Below are positions 43,803-55,045 of a DNA stretch of 64,000 nt, one piece after another. Source of the stretch: Cephalotrichum gorgonifer (Eukaryota; Ascomycota; Sordariomycetes; Microascales; Microascaceae); NCBI GenBank assembly GCA_900312665.1, contig ONZQ02000005.1, forward strand, positions 165,290 through 229,289, read 5' to 3'. Numbering within the stretch: the stretch's first letter is position 1; every line of letters begins with the position of its first letter. The notes under the pieces were generated by a model that saw only the letters and a program-made list of their open reading frames with translations, was not told the DNA's origin and did no database searches. Both the position numbers and the translations under genes were made by a program.

Positions 43803-45412
43803 TCAGCCACCCGCCATAGAAGCCAGCAGGTCACCCATCTTCCGCTTCTTCCCCTGCCGGAGCGGCATCTCACCCGCACGGGGCCTCCGATCAGCCCCTG
43901 ACCTCGCGGCCGCATCCTGCGCCGCAGCTGGGGGAACCCAAGGCTTCTCCAGCACCCACGCCTCCTCCCTACCCGCCACGTCCCGAAAGGCCTCTATCCT
44001 CACAAATCTATACTTGGCCAGGCTGCGCCGCCCCTCCCCCGCCCGCCCGGGAGCCTCCTCCCCCGCCATGGTTACCGATAGGATGGGCAGCGGGGGCATC
44101 ACCCAGCCGTTGGACGAGGGGCGCCTCCCGCTGCTGACCTTGTGGCCCGCGGACTCTAGGTCCCTGTCGCGGAAGATGACGTAGCCGATGGCGGCGTAGA
44201 GCCACCACATGGGGTTGTTGTAGATGTAGGTCGGGTCAGTCGACTTCGCCCTCGGCTCCTCATCCCCACCATCGTCTCTGAGCCCAGCGTCGCCCATTGT
44301 GAACTCCTTCTCGTCGTCCCAGCCCGCCGAGATGGCTGCCGCCGGGATATCGCCTTTCCAGGGGAGCACGGCCGGGCACTTGCGGAATGTTAACGCGGGT
44401 GAGTCACGGAGCAGGCGCGAGAGCATCGCGGGGTCACCCCACGAGATGAGCCTCGCCGCAGCGCCCAGCCGGCGTGGGATCCCGTCCTGGATACCGAGGC
44501 ACGACCCGAAGTATCTCAGCATCAGGACCTGCAGCGCGTCCGTGTCCTCGGGAAACCTCCACCCGTACCGGGGCGCCGAGGCGTCCGTGCCATCCCAAGA
44601 CCTCGTGGACCCCCGGATGCTGAAATATACTAGCGACGGGAACCGCGACAGGTAGCGCAGACACATCGGCGTGACCTCGAGGCAGCACGAGAGCTGCAGC
44701 ACGCGCAGGACGGGGAACGGGTCGTCCTTCTCGCACCACCCGCGTATGACGCGGTCCGTGATCTGTGGCCGCGAGGGGGCCGGGTCCCGCGGCTCTACTA
44801 TCCTCAACAGGCCGAGGTTTCTCATGTCCGGCAGCATCATCAGGTACTCCTTCTCGAGCTCGCACGTGCTGTCGAGGGTGAGGTGCGTGATGTAGTCCAG
44901 GCTCGGGGACCACGCGGGGCCCAGGTGGGCGGCGAAGGTCCTAGAGTGTGCATGGCCGTCCATAGGTGGGGGCGCCACGCGGGCAGTGTGGTGGTATACG
45001 CTCCTCTTGACCTCTGCCCCGTCTGCGAATAGGTTCGTTGAGAGGAGGTTCCAGGTGTCTATAGTTAAGCTGTGGATACCTCGTGTCAGGACCGATATCT
45101 TCTATGCTGCCTGTTTTAAAGAAATAGCCAGGGCCACAAGAGTATATCACCCCTCGGCTTAAAAGGGGGTAACTCTCACCAATTCTGGCTCGATAGTCTC
45201 TCGTAAATATCTATTAGAATCCTCGGCGGCAACCTGGCCCATAGCTCCCGGTCTGCCGCCCGCAGGAATGTCTCGGTGTTGGCCGTCACCACCTCTGTGG
45301 CCAACTGGACGAGAGAGGGGCAGTACGGCCGGCCCGGGGCGACGCGTGCCCTGCGCCGCCGTCTGGGGGGGAGAGGTCCCGTGAACACTGTGGTGAGGGA
45401 ATCTGTCACCAT
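43803..45412 (-). CDS. F-box protein with leucine-rich-repeat-like region
   Basis: Two exons, 45412-45180 and 45069-43803, give 499 aa. The first exon ends in ELWARLPPRILIDIYERLSSQN, an F-box-like helix pair at residues ~55-77. The intron (GTGAGA donor, CCTGAC branch, CCACAG acceptor) continues it as CLTIDTWNLLSTNL, which fits the third F-box helix. The acceptor six bases from a more obvious TATAG was chosen because only it avoids a stop codon. Residues ~115-260 show LRR-like spacing (LRVLQLSCCLEVTP, LVYFSIRG, LQVLMLRYFG). The C-terminus is Arg/Lys/Ala-rich (GKKRKMGDLL). F-box proteins recruit substrates to SCF ubiquitin ligases, but the substrate is unknown and fungal F-box proteins of this kind are numerous. 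Confidence 0.78.
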
Positions 45413-45954
45413 GTTCTTCGAGAGCTGCGGTCGATAATAGGTTCTAGGTCTGACTGAGTCTTATCTGCTGTAGGCGGGTAGCCTGTTGTGTAAAGGAGCG
45501 ACGGTATGGCGGGATAGATTTCGTTTTGCGAGCTATAATGAGGTAAATAGAAAGAAAGATGGTCGCTGATGCGTGATTGGATTGATATAATGTTCATGCG
45601 AGGTTGTTTGTGGCACGATTGAAAAGAGTGCAGGACGAGATATGTAGGCAATTGACTAGCGAAAAAGAAAGCGCCTGGCACAACGTGAACCTCGCTACCG
45701 GCCAGCGATAGAGGAAATAGAAACCAAACCTCCTTTCCACCACGAGTTCTATCCCAACATAAAGCCTTTTGTGTTTAACACTTTTTTTATATTTGAAAAC
45801 AATGGTTGCTTTGCTGTTCATTCTAACTAACACCCTGCACATGCCCAGGAGAACCAGCTATGGTATATTTACAAGAAACAAAAAAAGAGGACAAAATGCA
45901 CACCACCATTCTCCCTCTGCAGCTTTCCGAACACCCCGGGGGGGTTCTAGCAGC
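45413..45954. other. F-box gene promoter and SCOT 3' flank
   Basis: Both neighbours are on the minus strand. The stretch is AT-richer than the genes, and no feature was recognised. Confidence 0.35.
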
Positions 45955-47675
45955 TTAGAGCATGGGCTTCAGGTCGTCAGCGACCCGGAAGGGAGCCTCC
46001 GTCTTGCTCTTGACCTCCTCAACCGTGACGCCGTCGGCGATCTCAATCAGGGTGAGACCGTGGGCGAAGTCGACGTCGAAGACAGCCTGTACAAGAAACC
46101 ACCTGTCAGTAAATGGGAAAAGAATACAAAGTAAATCCGGGGACAGGGTTAGATAAACTCACCAGCTCAGTAATGATGCGCGACACGCAGGCCCGCCCAG
46201 TCAAGGGGAAGGCGCACTGCTTCAGGATCTTGGGGTTGCCCCTCTTGTCGGTGTGCTCCATGGTGACGACGACCTTTGTGTTCTTGGGGTTGCTCACGAG
46301 GTCCATGGCGCCTCCGAAGCCCTTGACCTTGCCGGGGAGCATCCAGTTGGCGAGGTCGCCGGTGGCGCTGACCTGCATGGCGCCCAGGATGGTGAGGTCG
46401 ATCCTCCCGCTCCGGATCATGCCGAAGCTCTCCTCGCTCCCGAAGACGGCCGCGCCGGGCTTGAGCGTCACCGTCTCCTTGCCGGCGTTGATGAGGTCGG
46501 CGTCCTCCTCGCCCTTGACCGGATACTGCCCGAGGCCCAGGATGCCGTTCTCCGACTGCAGCTGCACCTCGACCTCGGGGCCCACGAAGCCCGGGGCGAG
46601 CATGGGCATGCCGATCCCGAGGTTGGCGTACATGCCGTTCTTGAACTCCTTGGCCGCCCTGCGCACGATGCGCTCCCTCTTGGCCGCCGTGTCGCCCGTG
46701 CCCAGCGCCGAAGGCGTGGCAGCGTCCGCGGGGTCCTTGGCGTACGTGCGCTTCTCGATCTGCTTCTCCGCCGTGCTCTGCACGACCCTCTTCACGTAGA
46801 TGCCGGGCAGGTGCACGCTCTCCGGGGGGATCTCGCCCGGCTCGACGATGTGCTCGGCCTCGACGATGGTGACCTTGGCGTTGCGGCCCATGGCGCCGTT
46901 GAAGTTGTTGGCCGCGAGCCGGAACTGGCAGTTGCCGAGCCTGTCGGCCTTGTACGCCTTGACGAACGCGTAGTCGCCCGCGATGCTGTTCTCGAGGAGG
47001 TACGGCTTCCCGTTGAACACCTTGACGTCCTTGGGCGTGGAGAACTGGTCCGGGGTCCCGTCGGCCTTGTTCCTGAGCGGGAGGTCACCGGTCTGCACGA
47101 CGGTGGAGAAGCCGGCGGGCGTGTAGAAGGCGGGGATCCCCCTGCCGCCAGCGGAGCACCTCTCGGCCAGGGTCCCCTGCGGCGTGAGCTCGAGCTCCAC
47201 CTTGCCGGTGAGGTACATGCTCTCGAAGGTCTTGTTCTCGCCGATGTAGCTCGCAATCATCTTCTTGATCTGACCGCTCTTCAGGAGCTTGCCGAGACCC
47301 GAGGTGTCGGTGCCGGCGTTGTTCGAGACGGCGGTCAGGCCCGTGATCTCGGGTTTCGCGAGGACCTCGTCGATGAGGGTGTCGGCGACGCCGCAGAGGC
47401 CGAAGCCGCCGCAGAGCACGGTCGAGTTGGGCTTCATGTCGGCGAGGGCGGCGGAGGCGGAGGGGAAGACCTTGTTTATCTCGGCACGGCGACCGGTGGA
47501 GGAGAAGGCGCGGGAGAGGATGGGGACAGGCTGGGCCGAGACGTGGTTAGCATCGCCATGGTCAATGATGTGAGGGGGAAGAAACTACGGCACAGGGAAC
47601 GGGGATTGAGCCTACATTGGCGCCATGGCGAGCGCACGAGCGGATTGTCCGCGCATATAGACCGATCGACGGCAT
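45955..47675 (-). CDS. Mitochondrial succinyl-CoA:3-ketoacid CoA transferase
   Basis: Three exons, 47675-47616, 47530-46163 and 46086-45955, give 519 aa, the usual SCOT length. Exon 1 encodes a basic presequence (MPSIGLYARTIRSCARHGAN). The intron has an unusual GTAGGC donor, a GCTAAC branch and a CAG acceptor, and joins it to PVPILSRAFSSTGRRAEINKVF. Both halves of the enzyme are fused: the alpha-like part (GGFGLCG, VSNNAG, GRGIPAFYTPAG) and the beta-like part (NLGIGMPMLAP). The catalytic Glu347 lies in QSENGILGLG. The last exon gives the C-terminal block FAHGLTLIEIADGVTVEE. The enzyme moves CoA from succinyl-CoA to acetoacetate or similar acids in the mitochondrial matrix. A start at 47437 (MKPNSTV) would lose the presequence and was rejected. 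Confidence 0.95.
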
Positions 47676-48896
47676 TGTGAAGGTAGGAGAGGGTAGAGCG
47701 GAGAGGAGAGGAGAGGAGGGGGGGTATAGATTAGGTGAGAGCAAGCTCGAGCACTTGCTTGGAGGAAGATGGTCGGAGGGTTTGGAGGGAAGATGGAGGC
47801 TACCGCAGACAGAAAATGAGGGTTTTGAGGGGTAGAGTTGGGGAAGAAAGAAGAACCCCCAAAAAATCAAGATAATCAAAGACCAACTCAGGACTAGGAG
47901 CCCAGCCGACTGGGTAGGCAAATTCCGGGGCTCGTCAGTATTATACCGGGGAACGGCCCAAACCCACGGCACATTTCCCCAGAACAATGCCGCGAGTGGC
48001 CGAACACTTTCGGTTAGCTCCTGCGGGGCCGTAGCTCCCCCTCATAATGCAATGGCGCGGAATGCCACTCGGCAGTGTGCAGGGTCGTCCCTCATAGGCT
48101 GACTCACCCAGGCAGTGGGGAAGAGTATTACCACAGCCGCCGGCTTCGGTCTTCGGAAAGTGACGGAAGGCTCCGAGCCGGGACAAGTCTCGGCTCCAAG
48201 CAAGCGACCGACTCTACCGATTATTATTATTCTTCTTCTCCCGGGTATGTTCGTTTTTTTTTTTTTTTTGTTTCCTAGCCAGCCGTGCTGACTAAACCAA
48301 GAGAGGAAACTCTGCCACTAACTTGGCGTGAGACAGAAGGGGTCGAACCCTCCAGACCTGTCTCAGTTTTACAATTAAGCAGGTCCTCCTTCGTAGATTA
48401 TTACTATGTATCTACTGTAGACTAGAATTCATCTTGTACTCAACATGGGATAATCGCGTGATCCGAAGGGGGGGAGTTCGGAACCGGCGCTATCGGAAGC
48501 GACGCCCAGGGAGCCGTATCGGAACCGGTAGTTGCTTTCAACGACTTGTGTGGTGGGCCGAAGGTAACGCTCCTCCAGTGGTCGCAGTGGCGTTTTGTCC
48601 ACATCCGACCAAAGCCGGGCAAAGGTATGAGAGAGAGTCCTCGTGTCGCAAGTCGCTCACCACCACCGCCCCAGGGAAGTCAGCTTAAACTGGGCCTTCG
48701 AGGTGTGACGACCGTCAAGAGGAATAAACTTAAAAATAGAACCAAAGAAAATAAATCGGCTTTTCCCTTGCAAATGCGTCTACCTGTAACTGCTAGAAAT
48801 CTCAAACCGGTATGACATATATGCTCAAAGACCCAAAACTCGGTTGAAAAAAGGACCAAGAAAAAAACCTCTCTTCTCCTTCCCATGTCTACTGCA
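47676..48896. other. SCOT promoter and Utp22 3' flank
   Basis: No gene was seen. It has purine-rich runs near 47685-47730, ATT/TTC-type simple sequence at 48220-48240, a long T run near 48255-48270 and a nested inverted repeat at 48329-48365. Confidence 0.4.
48329..48365. repeat. Nested inverted repeat
   Basis: TGAGACAG (48329-48336) and CTGTCTCA (48358-48365) are perfect inverted arms. Inside them AGGG and CCCT can pair as well. On the minus strand the centre reads GGTTCGACCCC, which matches a polymerase III B-box. No A-box or tRNA cloverleaf is found upstream on that strand, so it is not called a tRNA. Confidence 0.4.
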
Positions 48897-51800
48897 CTAC
48901 CTCCCCTCTATCCTCTTAATCAAACTCCCACCAATCCTCGCAATCTCCGCCAGTACCGCCTGGCGATTGACCCCCACCATGTTCCCTCCCGTCCCATCCT
49001 CCTCCGCGACCCCCTTAAAGTTAAACGGCAGCCCGACCCTGAAGTTCTGCTTCTCGGCCCGAGGCACCCACACGGCTCCGATCGTCATGTCGTCCGGCCC
49101 GCCGTGGTAGAACACCAGCGTATCCTCATAGACGTCCCTGAGCACGTCGACCAGCACCGTGAGCGGGTGGCGCGCCACGGGGAGCGGTATGCGGCCCGCC
49201 CGCTCGTCCAGATTCTTGAACTTCGAGTGCCGCGCCCCGGACTCGGTGCTGCTATCACGCACGACGTTCTTGACCTCCTTCTTAGACAGGTAGATCACGA
49301 CGTCGTAGACCCCGAGACTAGTCTCGAAGAGGTTCTTCGCGTCAGCGCCCAGTCGGGACCCCCTCTCCTTCATTAGAGCCGCGGCCGCCTTCGCGATGCC
49401 CGTCATCCTCATGGCCGCCATGCGCGAGGGACCCGTCCGCGTGTAGGCCGTGCCGCTCCGGTCATGCGTCGTCGCCACGAAGAGCACGTGGTTCTTCATG
49501 TTCGCGTCGCGCCGCCGCCACTCCTCGAGCTGCTTGTGCATCCCATTGCGCTCCGCCGCCGGTATGTCCTCGCCGTCGAAGTCGACAATGAGAGGCTCGT
49601 CGCGCCAGTCCCACCGCGCGAGGAAGAGCAGCACCTGCATGAAGCCCGTCGAGACGCTCGACGGCATCCGGAAGGGGTGGGGCTGCAGGAAGACGTAGAG
49701 GACGAGAATCTCGATGAGCTCCTCGCTGAAGTGGCCGGAGAGTTTTTGGCTGTTGAACCAGTACTTCGTCAGGCGGATCGTAGGTGAGAGGGCGGGGAGG
49801 CGCGAGCAGATGGTGGATATCGTCTGGGAGTGTCGCGGGAGCAGCTCGTACTGCCAGTTGAAGTCTAGGAGGGCGCGTTCCGTCTCGGCGCGGACGTGCT
49901 GGTCGAGGGTGATGTTCTTCGTCTGTCGCATGAGTAGGGTCTCCTCCATGTCGCTGTGGATTCGCACCCTAAACGCAGCGCCATTGTCGTAGACGACGTC
50001 CAGGAATGCCAGGTTAGAGAAGCCAAGCTCGACGTCTTCCCGACCGAGATATGACTTCACGTTGTCATTGGCCTCGTTTAGTCGCCGATCAATGTCGAGC
50101 AGGAATTCTATCTTCGTCTGCTGGATGGCCACGATATTCTCGGGCCACTTGTTCGAGGTTTCGAAGAAGAGGAGGACGTCTAGCGGCTGGAGGACACCAG
50201 CTTGTAAGCTCGAAGCCGGGGTGCGGATGGACGAGTATCGTAGGCCCGCCGCGACGGGGGACATCCGGCGGACCTGCAGTGGCATGCCCTCGAGGTTTCG
50301 GATATCCCTCTCGAAGAGCCGGAAAGCCTCCATAGTAGCATCGAAGGCGACCCTGTCGGTGGGGGTGAGAGGAATAATGGAGGGAAGCTCGGTATCTTCC
50401 ACTACTAAGTTGCTCGGGTCGATCTTGAGCTGATGCTCGAGGATGTACTGCATGATCTCCTGGCACAGGTCGAACTGCGATGTCGAGTCCCATGGGACGC
50501 ACTCGAGGATGCTACCATCCTTGAACCGTCTCAGCTCGGCCTTTTCGCCCCAGAACGACCGGAACTTCGCCGCCTCCTTCGGCTCCTCTGCAGGGGGGCC
50601 GAGTTCCATCTGCCTAGCCATATGGATCGGGTCAAAAGTAACCCCGATACGGAGAGTCGACGCTTCCTCAGTGGTCGGAGCTGACGTAGTCTCCCAAGGA
50701 GAAGAAGGGCCCCATTGAATATGCACGAGCCGAGCCCGGTTACCGAACGCCTTCTTCAAGACCCTGTAAACCTCGCTACTACGGCCCCGGGCAAATCCCT
50801 GATCTCCCGTCACGGCCTCGCTCGCCCCTCCACGTGTGATTTTTAATTCCGATATCGAATCGAATATCTGCAGCGGGAGATCGGCCTTCGCGATGAAGGT
50901 CGGCTCGAACTGGTCTAGGAGAGGGTTCCCGAGCGACTCCAGCGTCGACTTGGCATGCACCCGGAGCAAGCTCGCCGACCAGGGCGTCATCTTGTACACG
51001 ATATTAAGCTCCCTGGCCGGGTCGAACATGACTGGCGCGGACTCCCGTACGGCATCAGCTCCAGGCGTGTAGTCCCCGAATAGGAAAGGCTTCTTGACGA
51101 AGTCGGTCGACGCGATGAACTGCACGGCAGCCTTGAAAAGCTCCGTGCTGCCCAGGGACGACGATAGTGCCGGACCACCGCTCCTCCTCCCCGTCTGTAG
51201 AAGGAGAGCGACCATTACCGACCACTCGAAGTGACCGAAGCCGCCCTTGGACACGGGGCCGGAGAAGCCGCGCTGCTGGAGCCATGTCCTTCCGAGGAGG
51301 CACGCCTCCGCGAAGGCGGGGCACTCATTCTTCGCGTGGGTGAGGACTTTGAGATACGGGATGAAGGTCTCCTCGGCCTTCACGGTGGAGTTGTAGAAAG
51401 GTGTGGGCGAGTCCTTGGTCTGGTCGGCGGTCGGGGCAGCACTCTTCTTGTTGCAATTGCAGGATGGGAGTAGTTTCGTCTTGGGGAACAGGTCCGTCGG
51501 TGCGCAGGGGATGATGCGCACGACGAACTTCGACTTGGATCCCTTGGGCTTCCCATCCTTCGCCGCCTCCTCTCCGTTTGCGGGTTTCGCCTGTGTCGCC
51601 TTGGGCCTGAGCACGAGGACCGGGAGGAAATGGTTGTCGCCGAGATACTCAAATTCCATCTCCATCTCCCCTCCCACCTTCGCCTTCAGCCCGACAGCCA
51701 CGTACGCAAGATAGTATGCCCGCCGGTAGAAGTAGCGCAGGTTCTGGTAATCCTTCTCCTGGAACAGCTCCTTCGGCATCTCGACCACCATGTCGACGGC

Positions 51801-52285
51801 GAATCGGGACTGTGACTTGACCATCGTCTGCGACACGTAACTGCCGACGACATTATACTGGCTCGGCTTCGAATAGGCGAGTTTATACTGTGCGTCGGGC
51901 GCGGGTCTCGGATCGGGGTAGGGGACCTTGATCTTTTTCTTCTCGAGGCGCTTCGTCGCTTCCCAGATCTGCACTCGTCAGTAAACTCACGCTCCTCGGG
52001 CAGGCCACCACCGGGTCGGCGCTCAGAAGCTGGAGCAAGGAAGAAGAAACTTACCGGGACGCCCTCGTGTCCTTCAATCGCCTCAATCGCCTCCCGAAGC
52101 CTAAAAACCACCGAATCCACGTCTCCCTCGCCCCCAAAGCTCGCCTTGCTGTAGTCGACCCTCACCTCCTTCAACAGCTCCTCCGCCTCGAGAACGAACC
52201 TGCTCGCTGTCGCGACCCGCATGTCGGTCGGGGTCTCGTGCTTCGCATCCTGCGAGGTCTTACGCCTCTTCGCGCTCGATTCCAT
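48897..52285 (-). CDS. UTP22: U3 snoRNP/SSU-processome protein Utp22 (Nrap)
   Basis: Two exons, 52285-52055 and 51968-48897, give 1100 aa. Intron 1 (GTAAGT...TGCAG) joins EGHEGVP to IWEATKRLEKKK. The N-terminus is basic with an NLS-like AKRRK. Nrap-family blocks can be seen: KPSQYNVVGSYVSQTMVK, MPKELFQEKDYQNLRYFYRRAYYLAY, GFGHFEWSVMVALLLQTG, FWGEKAELRRFKDGSILECVPWD, LTKYWFNSQKLSGHFSEE and MRMTGIAKAAAALMKE. The C-terminus ends NRQAVLAEIARIGGSLIKRIEGR, without the acidic tail of some homologues. Utp22 works with Rrp7 in early 90S pre-ribosome assembly and 18S rRNA processing in the nucleolus. A second ribosome-biogenesis gene (TSR3) lies 14 kb away, but the two are not coupled. Confidence 0.95.
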
Positions 52286-53026
52286 GGTCAATGGAGGGAA
52301 GTCGACGGTGAGCGGGTGTGAGCGAGTTGTTCTCGTTTGAGAGCTCCAGGATCTCGTTAGCTCCTTCGCGGGTAAAAGATATTTCTTTGCATCTGGGCAT
52401 CTTGCAGAAAAATTCCCCTGGTCGAGGGGTGATAAGCACAGTGTGTATTGTGGATAAGACTGTGCCTCCCGCTCGACGGTCGCTCTGTCTCTTTGTCTCG
52501 TTTCGTACATTATAACAACAAACCCCACCACGACAAAACAATGAGCAGAAGACACGAGGCAATGTTCATCAGCACTCACGATTAATGTTCTTTAAGGGGC
52601 ATCCCATTTAGGTCCATCTCGTATCTCATCTTTTATTCGTGCTTCACTAAATTTCCAAGAACCCCCAACTCCGTCAACATGCCACATCGAGAATACGAAC
52701 AAGTAAGTACAGAGTGTGGCATGTAAGCCAGCCCATAAAACATGAACGAACACACAACCCGCCCAGGCATTAAAAACTCCGACTTTCCCTCCTCTTCGCT
52801 TCCCTATATCTTTAGACGACAACGAGAAGCTTTCTCGGCTAAATAATAAAAAAAAGGTGATACCTCGGATCAGGATCATTGAGGCGCGAGGGTAGATGAT
52901 CCGTTGGGTCCAGGGCCCAAGGTGGGAGAGGTAGGTGGGTGTAGACAACGGGGACACCCAAGCACACAAATGTATAACAAGAAAGAGAAACGAGAAAACA
53001 TCCAAGATCGATCGCTTATGTCCGTC
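52286..53026. other. Utp22 promoter and 3' flank of the membrane-protein gene
   Basis: Both genes are on the minus strand. Sequence near 52480-52600 has scattered short frames only. No other feature was seen. Confidence 0.4.
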
Positions 53027-55045
53027 TCAAATCGCCTTCCCCACACTTCCGTCCCTTGGAATCCTCTTTGACCCAACGTGCTCCTCCGTGGGACTATCCC
53101 ACCTCGTCGCCGCCGGCCCTACATCCGGCCCTGGGTCGCTCCAGTCCCCGAGACTGAACCCGCTGGAGTACTTGGACGAGTAGCTGTCCGTGCGTGTATG
53201 CACCCTCTTCGGCGCATTCACCTCCTCGGCGGTACTTGCCAGCTGCGGTCGGTTACCTAGCAGCTCGGGCCTCTCGAGGTCGAATGGGTCGGACCGGAAC
53301 TTGGTCCGCCTGGGCCCGACATCGCTCTGCAACGACTCCCTGTACACAACCGAATCCATGCGGTCCCTTCCGGGTAGGTTCCCAACCTTGCTGGGCGCCG
53401 CCTTCGCGTCATCGAGCCCTCTTGACCGACGCACGTCGGCCACGTAACTCGAGGGCCCCTTGATGGCTTTATCATCCGAGAAGGGATCCGCGCTTCGCTC
53501 CGGTGACACCGTCAGCGGCGCTGGCTTGGCCGAGTCGTGTGGGAGTGCGTTCACGTCGGAGAATGGGTTGCTGGAAGAGGAGTTGAAGTCGAGGCTTAGG
53601 CCGCCGAGGAAGTGGCTCGAACTGGCGCTCCCGCGCTTCTCGCCGCTTCCGGCCCCGGCCTGGCGCTTCTTGGCCTCGCGCTGTACCTCGTTCTCGTCCA
53701 TGCCAAGGAGTGTCAGGAAGTCGGGCTGCGAAGACCCCATGGCGGCGTTTTTCTCCCTCATATCCCGCGCCGCCGACGGATCCAGATCGCCGGCCCGGTC
53801 GTTGCGCAACTTCCAGTTGAAGTTGACGTCGGCCGTCAGCCGCGACCACCAGTCCTTGAAACGGTCCTTTCCAGTCACCTCCGCCGAGGAGAGGACGGAT
53901 GAGTTGCCGCGGCTGTGCTGGGCGCCCATGAACTGGGACGTTCCGCGGTTGAGGTCCACGCTGGGGCCGCCCCTGGAGACCTTGCCTCTGAGGCGGTCGA
54001 AGTTGGCTCCCACGGCGGCCCTGAACTTCTCGCTCTTGGCTGTCGGGCCGACGGAATCTCGGTCGATGATGTAGGTGCCGCCGGCGCCACTACCGCCGGC
54101 GCCGCCGTTCTTGTTGCCCGAAGGTGCGATGGTGAGCGGCGTGAGGAGGGAGCTCCGGCGCTTGTTGATGGCCTTCTTGCGCCAGAACCAGAGCAGGAAG
54201 GCGATTATTGACACGAGCGCCACACCGCCTGCCACGCTGCCGGCTACCACGGCGGTGCCGGGCCTGTTGCCGGACTCGGATCCGGACTCTCCATCGGATA
54301 TGCCGCTCGAGGGCTGGTCGTTCCCCGCAGCTGCGGCGCCGTTCACGCCTGCCGTCGGAGCTGCGACGTCCGGGGCGGGGTCGTTTACGGGTGTGATTAG
54401 AGTCGGTACTGGTGCTTGCTGTTGATTACCCACGTTATCCGCTTCTTCCAGTGGACTTGTCGGTGCTGTTGTGTTATCAGTCTCGCTGTTCTCTGGTGTG
54501 GGCAGTGCCTGCTGAGGGGTCTGTGGCGTTTGTGGGGGGTCGGCTGGGAGCGAGGGCGAGGGCGGTGAAAATGAGGATGGTGAAGGTTGGGGGGAAGGGG
54601 ATTCTTGTTGTCGGTCTTGTTGTGATGATGAGGGCAGTGAGGATGAGGAAGGTGAAGGCTGGGGAGAAAGGGGTTCTGGCTGTCGGTCCTCTTGCGAGGA
54701 GTTCTGTATTGGAGGTGGGGGTGGCGGAGGATCGCTCGCTATACTGGATGTGGTGTTAGGGTCAGGGGAGGAGATGGAGCTGGTCGTACTCGCTGCTGTT
54801 ACACCTATCTCTCCTTGGTCTGCGACGCTAGGAGTGATCGCGGGAACCACCCCCGGCTGAACATTATTGACATCGTCATTCCCCGCGGCCGGCGGCGACG
54901 GTACGGCGACGGTTGGCGTAGCGGTCGTGGTCGGTGTAGTTGACGTGGTGGTGGCTACCTGGCCATTTGATTTCGGCACAGCCGTACACCTTCTCCCGTT
55001 GAGGGTCGTGAAGAAGGCCCCGTCCTGGAGGCCCTGGTCCGACAT
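53027..55045 (-). CDS. Ser/Thr/Pro-rich single-pass membrane protein (Mid2/Wsc-like layout)
   Basis: A single exon encodes 672 aa. Residues 1-35 form a short Cys-containing head (GAFFTTLNGRRCTAV) without an obvious signal peptide. Residues ~30-262 are Thr/Ser/Pro-rich, hence likely O-mannosylated if outside. They include a poly-Pro run and an imperfect duplication (EDRQPEPLSPQPSPSSS and QDRQQESPSPQPSPSSF). One membrane segment lies at about 266-288 (VAGSVAGGVALVSIIAFLLWFW), followed at once by RKKAINKRR, which places the C-terminus in the cytosol. The long cytosolic tail has Asn-Pro-Phe and DPFSD motifs (SNPFSDV, ADPFSDD, SDPFDLE), resembling endocytic sorting signals. The layout resembles cell-wall sensors, but no WSC domain is present. 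The function is unknown. The tail's Arg/Ser-rich sites suggest kinase regulation, which is inference. Confidence 0.82.
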   Translation of the reverse strand: MSDQGLQDGAFFTTLNGRRCTAVPKSNGQVATTTSTTPTTTATPTVAVPSPPAAGNDDVNNVQPGVVPAITPSVADQGEIGVTAASTTSSISSPDPNTTSSIASDPPPPPPPIQNSSQEDRQPEPLSPQPSPSSSSLPSSSQQDRQQESPSPQPSPSSFSPPSPSLPADPPQTPQTPQQALPTPENSETDNTTAPTSPLEEADNVGNQQQAPVPTLITPVNDPAPDVAAPTAGVNGAAAAGNDQPSSGISDGESGSESGNRPGTAVVAGSVAGGVALVSIIAFLLWFWRKKAINKRRSSLLTPLTIAPSGNKNGGAGGSGAGGTYIIDRDSVGPTAKSEKFRAAVGANFDRLRGKVSRGGPSVDLNRGTSQFMGAQHSRGNSSVLSSAEVTGKDRFKDWWSRLTADVNFNWKLRNDRAGDLDPSAARDMREKNAAMGSSQPDFLTLLGMDENEVQREAKKRQAGAGSGEKRGSASSSHFLGGLSLDFNSSSSNPFSDVNALPHDSAKPAPLTVSPERSADPFSDDKAIKGPSSYVADVRRSRGLDDAKAAPSKVGNLPGRDRMDSVVYRESLQSDVGPRRTKFRSDPFDLERPELLGNRPQLASTAEEVNAPKRVHTRTDSYSSKYSSGFSLGDWSDPGPDVGPAATRWDSPTEEHVGSKRIPRDGSVGKAI

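Noticed and set aside
45070..45180. Use of the TATAG acceptor at about 45060 for the F-box intron.
   Set aside because: It creates a stop codon at the junction. The CCACAG acceptor ten bases upstream keeps the frame and has a CTGAC branch.
46253..47680. 475-codon plus-strand frame across the SCOT gene.
   Set aside because: It is a shadow of the antisense GC-rich gene. Its Arg/Val/Gly/Asp-rich translation shows no domain.
48336..48352. tRNA T-arm-like GGTTCGACCCC on the minus strand.
   Set aside because: No A-box, acceptor stem or anticodon arm could be built around it.
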